NCBI RefSeq assembly: GCF_964355755.1
Contig: NC_092673.1
Span: 29,581,001 to 29,645,000 of the forward strand
DNA from: Antedon mediterranea
Taxonomy: Eukaryota; Echinodermata; Crinoidea; Comatulida; Antedonidae
DNA length: 64,000 nt
Direction of reading: 5' to 3'
The translations under genes and the position numbers were made by a program. The notes beneath the pieces are model-generated. The model was not told where the DNA came from. It ran no database searches and saw nothing but the letters and a program-made list of their open reading frames with translations. This document shows positions 58,501-64,000 of the stretch, piece after piece. Within the stretch, counting starts at the first letter, position 1. Each line of letters starts with the position of its first letter.

Positions 58501-61500
58501 GTTTGTAATATGGTAATATACTTAATAATGATGATTAGAATAAAAGTAATGTAAACTAATTTAAAATTGTTTTTATTTGATAATAAATTTGATTAAATCT
58601 ACTTGTTACATTATAATTTAATTTTTAAATTTGTTGAATTACCCCCTTGAATCATTCAAAATTAATGGTAATTGTCAATCTATCTAACATGACTCATTTT
58701 ATTATATTAAAACATGTGTATTGAGCCACTTAACCAGCTGATAAATTCATTTGTACATAAACATTTTATATTTAACAGCACATCTGATACCACTTAAAAA
58801 TACTGAGGCTTCATTCATCACTTAAGTCATTCTGAAATTGTATGATTTTTTTTAGACGGATATTTAAGAGGTTGTACTCTCTCTCGTGGGAGAGTAATTA
58901 CTTTTGGACAATAAATTGTTTGTCTTGTATTCTTCTTTTGACCAAACCCATTCCATTAGAAGACCAATTAGTTGTTATTAAACAACTGTTTGAGTTTCGC
59001 ATCCATTGAGCATGTTTAAATTGTACCCAGAGGAACAATTTCTTGTAGAGATGAACAAACGGGAACAAGACTTCATGTGGGCAATTCCATAATCTAACCT
59101 TTCATTCAATTCCATAATGATGGCGATAAAACAATAACAGACATTTTGGCAAATGAATATCACTATAGTAACAAAAATGGATTTATAGAAATATGTTGGA
59201 GGAATTCTTGACTGAAATCAGTGATTTATATTTGTCCATGACCCAACATTTTTGTGGAAGAAGATGATTTTGTTTCAGAATTATTCCCAGATAATAAACA
59301 AACCAGCTATGACGTCTTGATGCATTGTGGAGAAAAGTTTCTTATATTTGAGTTGGTGATTTGTGGTGAATTTTACCGCTTATTGTTAAGTTGTTGTCAT
59401 TCTGGTGAATTGACAAATGTGTGATTTATTGAAACAGCTGCTGATAGTTCTTCACTTCTCAGTTCCCTATCTAGAAAGAACAGGCTTTATCATGCTATTA
59501 AAAGGTATATGAGAAAAATCTTCCCCAATTATATAAGTACAGTACATGTTAAATTCTACCATTAATGGTTTATGCCCTTCATAAACTTATACTAGGGACA
59601 TAAATAATTTTGATAGAAATTATAAAAAATATTTTCAAGGAATAATTTCCCCTTAATGTATCTATAGTACCAAAATGTATTTAAGCGCTCTCTTATTACT
59701 AGGACGTGTTTCCTATAGTGTTTCATATTATATTATTATGCCTATAAAATAATTGAATCAAATGGCTTAGTGCTGTACAGTTAGTATCACTCTAAGAAAA
59801 GATTTCATATTTAATGTTGGTTCTTGAATAATGAGTTTGTTAGAATTAGGTGGTCCTTTAGAGTTCAACAAAGAGAATGCGGTCCTAGTGGTCCTAATAT
59901 ACATATTCCAGATATATGTTGCTTGTGGTCCTTTAATGGAGTTTTTGATACATACTATTTATTCAAATTGTTAGTCATAAATATATTTGAATAAACTGGC
60001 TGAGTCATTTCTGTCTGGAACTGTGGTTTTGTCTGCTACACCTAGTATTTCCAATTTTTATTCACGATTGTTAAGGTTATCAAACACACACATGGACATT
60101 ACAGCATCAGAGTTTCGGTTCTTAAATTTAGATTTAAATTTTTTACAAATTAGAAGAAATCCGCCAAATTGTTTATGAATAGAATTGGTAACGTTTTCCA
60201 TAAGTCTAAATGGAAATGGTGATATTCAAGCACATGTGAACACACCGCCATCAACCTTTTCTAAACGTAAAAAACAACTAAGTACCATCTCTCCTTTGCA
60301 TGGAGTCTCCGCTTCTCGCCACACTCTGTTACACATTTCATTTGACGCTAACTCAACAGCACGCTTGGTTTCTCACGTCTAAATTGCTTTCAGCTAAGCG
60401 TATCTTCTCACTCTGTTTCTCATACGAAGACATCGCTATAAAACCTAATGTTTGTTGCAGACTATGATTTTTAGCTTGACCTGACCTGACATTTGACCTT
60501 TTATTTATCTATTTTTATATTCCTTCTGATAGTTTAGTTTGTTATGGATTAAACAAATAAATTGCAAAATTTTTCATTCATATTAAAAATTTTATTTTTA
60601 TCCAAATAGAATCGATACTATTACATTTTAATATGTTTATTATTATATGAATATATTTCAAATTTAACGATAGACCATCGAATCTCTACAAATTTGTGTA
60701 AAACACTTTTAGTAAGGTACTGTACAGTACTTAATTTTCTAAATGTATTAAATTTGGTGATAAACTATTAATTCGTAATTGATCAATTTGAACTCTGTGG
60801 CCTAAAAACAAACAAGACTTACGTTTATTGAGTTCAAGTATATTTAACATTTCTTTCTTTCTGTTGTCTGTGTTTTATTTCTACAGGCAACTTCCTTTAC
60901 ACTTCTACTACAAATAAAAAACTGAAAAAAACACGCTTTTCTCTATTCTTCCTCAAATACTATAGTGTACACCGCATTTCATACAGTCTTTGCTGACATC
61001 GCTGTATGAATATGCTTTATTTATTTATTTTTGTCCATCAAAACTTGTGTGTATTAAAAGGATCTTTAGCAATTGTGGACATTAGGATCAAGTTCAGTCA
61101 TAGCTTTCTGTAATTTGAATTCTATTTAACCTGATTGTGAAGAAGTGCAAATAAACAGTGTTTGATTTAGCCTGCATCACCAAGCACAGGGGAATGAACT
61201 CCAAAGCAAGATCTACCTTTACAAATGTATATATTCAGTCATTACATAAACACCGCTAGGCCTGCAGGGTGCATGCTATCCATTGATGGTTGTCATAGAA
61301 ATGCTATTAACAGTTATCTACTGCTAATGTTGAATAGAAGTTATTTTATACCAAAAATTATTATTATTATTTTAGTTACGTAATTATTAATTGGTTTATG
61401 ACCAAAAATGAAACTGATAAGGTTTATGTGAGGGAAACATCCACCTTGCAATAACCGCCATACTAGGTCAGAGCATTAGCATATATAGGAGAACCCTTCC

Positions 61501-61559
61501 TTCTCATCATAACCACTCAAAGACATCAGTCCCAATAAACCCAAGATGCACCTGACATC

Positions 61560-62022
61560 ACTTCCTACATGGTAGGCCAAATTTTCAATTATCTTGATGA
61601 ATCTCAAATGCTTCTGGAGAATCCCTGACATTACTTTCTAGCTAGTATAACCACCTTGCCATCCATCATGTTGGTGAATCTATGCTTCTGGAGAATCCCT
61701 GACATCACTTCCTACCTAGTATAACCACCTTGCCATCATGTTGGTGAATCTATGCTTCTGGAGAATCCCTGACATCATTTCCTACCTAGTATAACCACCT
61801 TGCCATCCATCATGTTGGTGAATCTATGCTTCTGGAGAATCCCTGACATCATTTCCTACCTAGTATAACCACCTTGCCATCATGTTGGTGAATCTATGCT
61901 TCTGGAGAATCCCTGACATCATTTCCTACCTAGTATAACCACCTTGCCATCATGTTGGTGAATCTATGCTTCTGGAGAATCCCTGACATCATTTCCTACC
62001 TAGTATAACCACCTTGCCATCT
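61560..62022. repeat. 70-74-bp tandem repeat, about 6 copies
   Basis: The unit contains TTGGTGAATCTATGCTTCTG, GAGAATCCCTGACATCA, TTTCCTACCTAGTATA and ACCACCTTGCCATCATG. Most copies are 70 bp; copies with CCATCCATCATG are 74 bp. The first copy is diverged. The last three are almost identical, indicating recent unequal exchange. Confidence 0.93.
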
Positions 62023-62678
62023 CTTCATTAAGGATTTAATCATCATTCTACACCACTTAGCAATCTCCTTTTGATTAGTATCCTCTTTCATTGTTTTCCT
62101 ACTACTAATATTTTTCCCATATGTTATTATTATATGATTTATGGAACTAAGAACAGTGTATTAATCTTTTTGTATTTAAAGAAGTTAAATAGATTAGTGA
62201 CTTAATTTTAAGTGGCATTTCCTTCAAGAACACAACCAACCATTTTAATCACTTTCCTTGAATTAGACTGTGTTACATAGATAAAGCTATTTGTTTCCTA
62301 TAATCTTTACCTACAAAATAAAAAAAATAATAAGGCTCACTATATAGTAATTTTTTAGCTTTCATTAAACAGAAAATCATCGTCGTATGCATGCATTAAA
62401 ACGGATTTTAACTAAAGTTTTAATTTTTTTTATTATAAGAAAATAACCATAAAAACCAATAGGCCGATGCATATTAAATTAATATGTATTCCTTATGCTA
62501 AGTGGATTTTCTTGCAATTAACATCAGCTAAGCAGGCTGCACTCTGATTGGTTCCTTGTCCGATTTAGTTATCCCTGTCATCGTTAGGACAACGTAATGA
62601 GTGGAGTACAGTAGTTCCTGCTACATTATTATTGTTTACTTGTAAGATAGTATGTTTTTGTATACAAGTCTCCTATTT

Positions 62679-62692
62679 AATATATATATATA

Positions 62693-62745
<53 letters not shown>

Positions 62746-62758
62746 ATATATATATATA

Positions 62759-62794
<36 letters not shown>
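62679..62794. repeat. (TA)n microsatellite
   Basis: About 115 bp of TA dinucleotides with a GCA and two TCTA interruptions. Open frames across it (YIYI peptides) are artefacts. Confidence 0.97.
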
Positions 62795-62797
<3 letters not shown>

Positions 62798-63299
62798 TAT
62801 ATGCATATTGTAATGATAAAGATATAAAAAGAAAACCTTGCTAATATTCATCGATGATTTAACACGATGAGTCAGACTAAGTGTGAACACTCACTTAATA
62901 TTCAAATACCATATAACAAGTTGAAAGCTGAGACCAATTCCGCAACCCCCTATCTTGGCTGCCGTGAGCTGCAATGAACGGTAAGGGGCTTAGTTTGGAT
63001 AACCCGTATTAGAAGGGTGAGATTTGCCAATAAGGAAATGGTTAACCCAAGACATGTTCCTGTTTGTAATATTGCCTTCAATCATTCTAATGGTGACTAG
63101 ACAGAAAATCTATCCCCCGACTTTGTTCCACTTTCTAGCGAGCAGCGTAAGCTTGTGATTTAAACAAGAAGTATTAGATCATGCTATAAAATATAATTGT
63201 GTAATCGAAGATAGTTTATAACTACTTCTGTCAACCATTTTTTGTCATTTATAATCATTGAAAATATTAATTGCATTTAAAATATGAATATATAATATA

Positions 63300-63430
63300 C
63301 ACTTGCCCTAAGAAGGGTTAGTTTTACCCGAAGGCTCTGTAATTTGTTTCTGGCGATTGTAGTTTATTCAGCTACTGATACCCACAGCATTTTCAATAAT
63401 TTGTCTTTTGATTTATATATAAAAATTAAA
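63300..63430. mobile_element. possible retroelement fragment
   Basis: CCTAAGAAGGGTTAGTTTTA, CCCGAAGGCTCTGTAATTTG, TTTCTGGCGATTG and GCTACTGATACCCACAGC resemble linker sequence I recall near the ends of dispersed retroelements in invertebrate genomes. No domain can be identified, so this is weak. Confidence 0.25.
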
Positions 63431-63693
63431 TATTGTATGTCAGTTTTTAATTCTTATTGAATTATTTTAAAGGAACAATCCAATTTGGTGTTTTTTGGGG
63501 TTTTTGTTTTGTATTTTATAGTAAACTCTGATTGTGTCGCAGCATTTAGGCCCTTGTATTGTCGTATTTTAGACCCATGTTCTTAATAAAATAAAACTGC
63601 ACAGGTTATCTTCTTTAAAGATGGTAAATAAAAGTATATGGAAGGATCTGTTTTGGATATTGTTTTATGATAGTGAGTTGACGGCAGTCATTG

Positions 63694-63999
63694 TTAGCTT
63701 ACAAACATCTTTGGTGCATTCTTGGTGCTCAATGCAGTCTTCTCATTTTCAGTTTGCCTGGAGCACACCAAATGGATACCTACAATCCAATCATCTCTTC
63801 TTAACACATCCAAATCACTTCTCTTTCCTAATTTGCTATAAAATTCTTTCAATTTTATAGCCGACTCCGATAATATTGTATCGCAACGTTTAGGCCCTAT
63901 GTTAGGTGTTGTGGCACCACATATTTTAGCTGGAAGCATTTGTTGAATCTTCTCTTGCCTAAAGCAACCAGCAGGCCATATCAGATGGATGACAGTTAA
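63694..63999 (-). pseudogene. open frame at right edge, protein-like, unidentified
   Basis: On the minus strand the frame is open from the window edge to a stop at about 63694. It contains GCFRQEKIQQMLPAKICG, PNIGPKRCDTILSES, IKLKEFYSKLGKR and LRRDDWIVGIHLVC. Residue composition looks like real protein, but I do not recognise a family. Part of it (on the plus strand TATCGCAACGTTTAGGCCCT near 63879) is related to TGTCGCAGCATTTAGGCCCT near 63535, so it belongs to a repeated sequence. A transposon-derived gene fragment inside COE intron 6 is the likeliest explanation. Confidence 0.25.
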
Positions 64000-64000
64000 C

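Larger units (their letters stand above)
48537..64000 (+). other. COE intron 6, 5' part (more than 15.4 kb)
   Basis: The donor is GTAAGT; the acceptor lies beyond the window. I found no frame resembling the next COE exon (FFLKFFLKCNQN). The intron includes a cryptic in-phase exon, a long foldback element, a MITE, LINE tails, a 70-bp tandem repeat, a TA microsatellite and AT-rich filler. Stretches 49.2-51.2, 52.0-52.8, 53.1-54.1, 55.4-56.7 and 58.5-61.5 kb show no recognisable feature. Confidence 0.8.

Noticed and set aside
62632-62844. Open frame of YIYI repeats
   Set aside because: It is the translation of a TA microsatellite.

Overview
This is a 64 kb piece of AT-rich, intron-rich animal genome. 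It contains one recognisable protein-coding gene, the 5' part of a COE/EBF (Collier/Olf-1/Early B-cell factor) transcription factor gene on the plus strand. Six coding exons can be placed to the base (15872-16002, 21832-21988, 23430-23493, 26131-26186, 38161-38234, 48468-48536). Their phases fit together and give 184 residues with no internal stop: the conserved N-terminus and about two thirds of the DNA-binding domain, including the complete COE zinc knuckle. The rest (end of the DNA-binding domain, IPT/TIG, HLH, C-terminal domain) must lie beyond base 64000. An invertebrate deuterostome, probably an echinoderm, is my best guess from the protein (close to vertebrate EBF in exon structure and residues) and from the many TAGGCCTA-type palindromes; this is inference, not proof.

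Layout. 1-15.0 kb is 5' flanking DNA with a frameshifted LINE 3' end (1701-2310), a possible degenerate 2 kb terminal-inverted-repeat element (6111-8122), CGCG-rich repeats and small tandem repeats. 15.0-15.87 kb holds a plausible promoter (TATAAAAG, two inverted CCAAT boxes, a GC box) and 5' leader. The gene then runs to the right edge, with introns of about 5.8, 1.4, 2.6, 12.0, 10.2 and more than 15.4 kb. The introns contain five copies of one palindromic MITE family, a 770-bp hAT-like element with a perfect 8-bp target duplication, a 2 x 147 bp foldback element, LINE tails and many minisatellites.

The most unusual material is intronic. (1) A 16-bp pyrimidine-rich array (47921-48442) runs up to the exon 6 acceptor and leaves about 558 nt without a single AG. 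(2) A 20-copy 15-bp array in intron 4 carries about 35 GTAAGT 5'-splice-site hexamers. (3) A 24-bp minisatellite in intron 5 carries six CCCCTGGG cores, the type of site COE proteins bind, so it could be an autoregulatory array. (4) A strong cryptic acceptor in intron 6 opens an in-phase 21-codon terminal exon that would truncate the protein inside the DNA-binding domain. (5) The sequence changes character near 27 kb, inside the gene, from CpG- and TAGGCCTA-rich to CpG-poor. I see no new multi-gene system, no convincing tRNA or rRNA gene, and no CRISPR or bacterial features.
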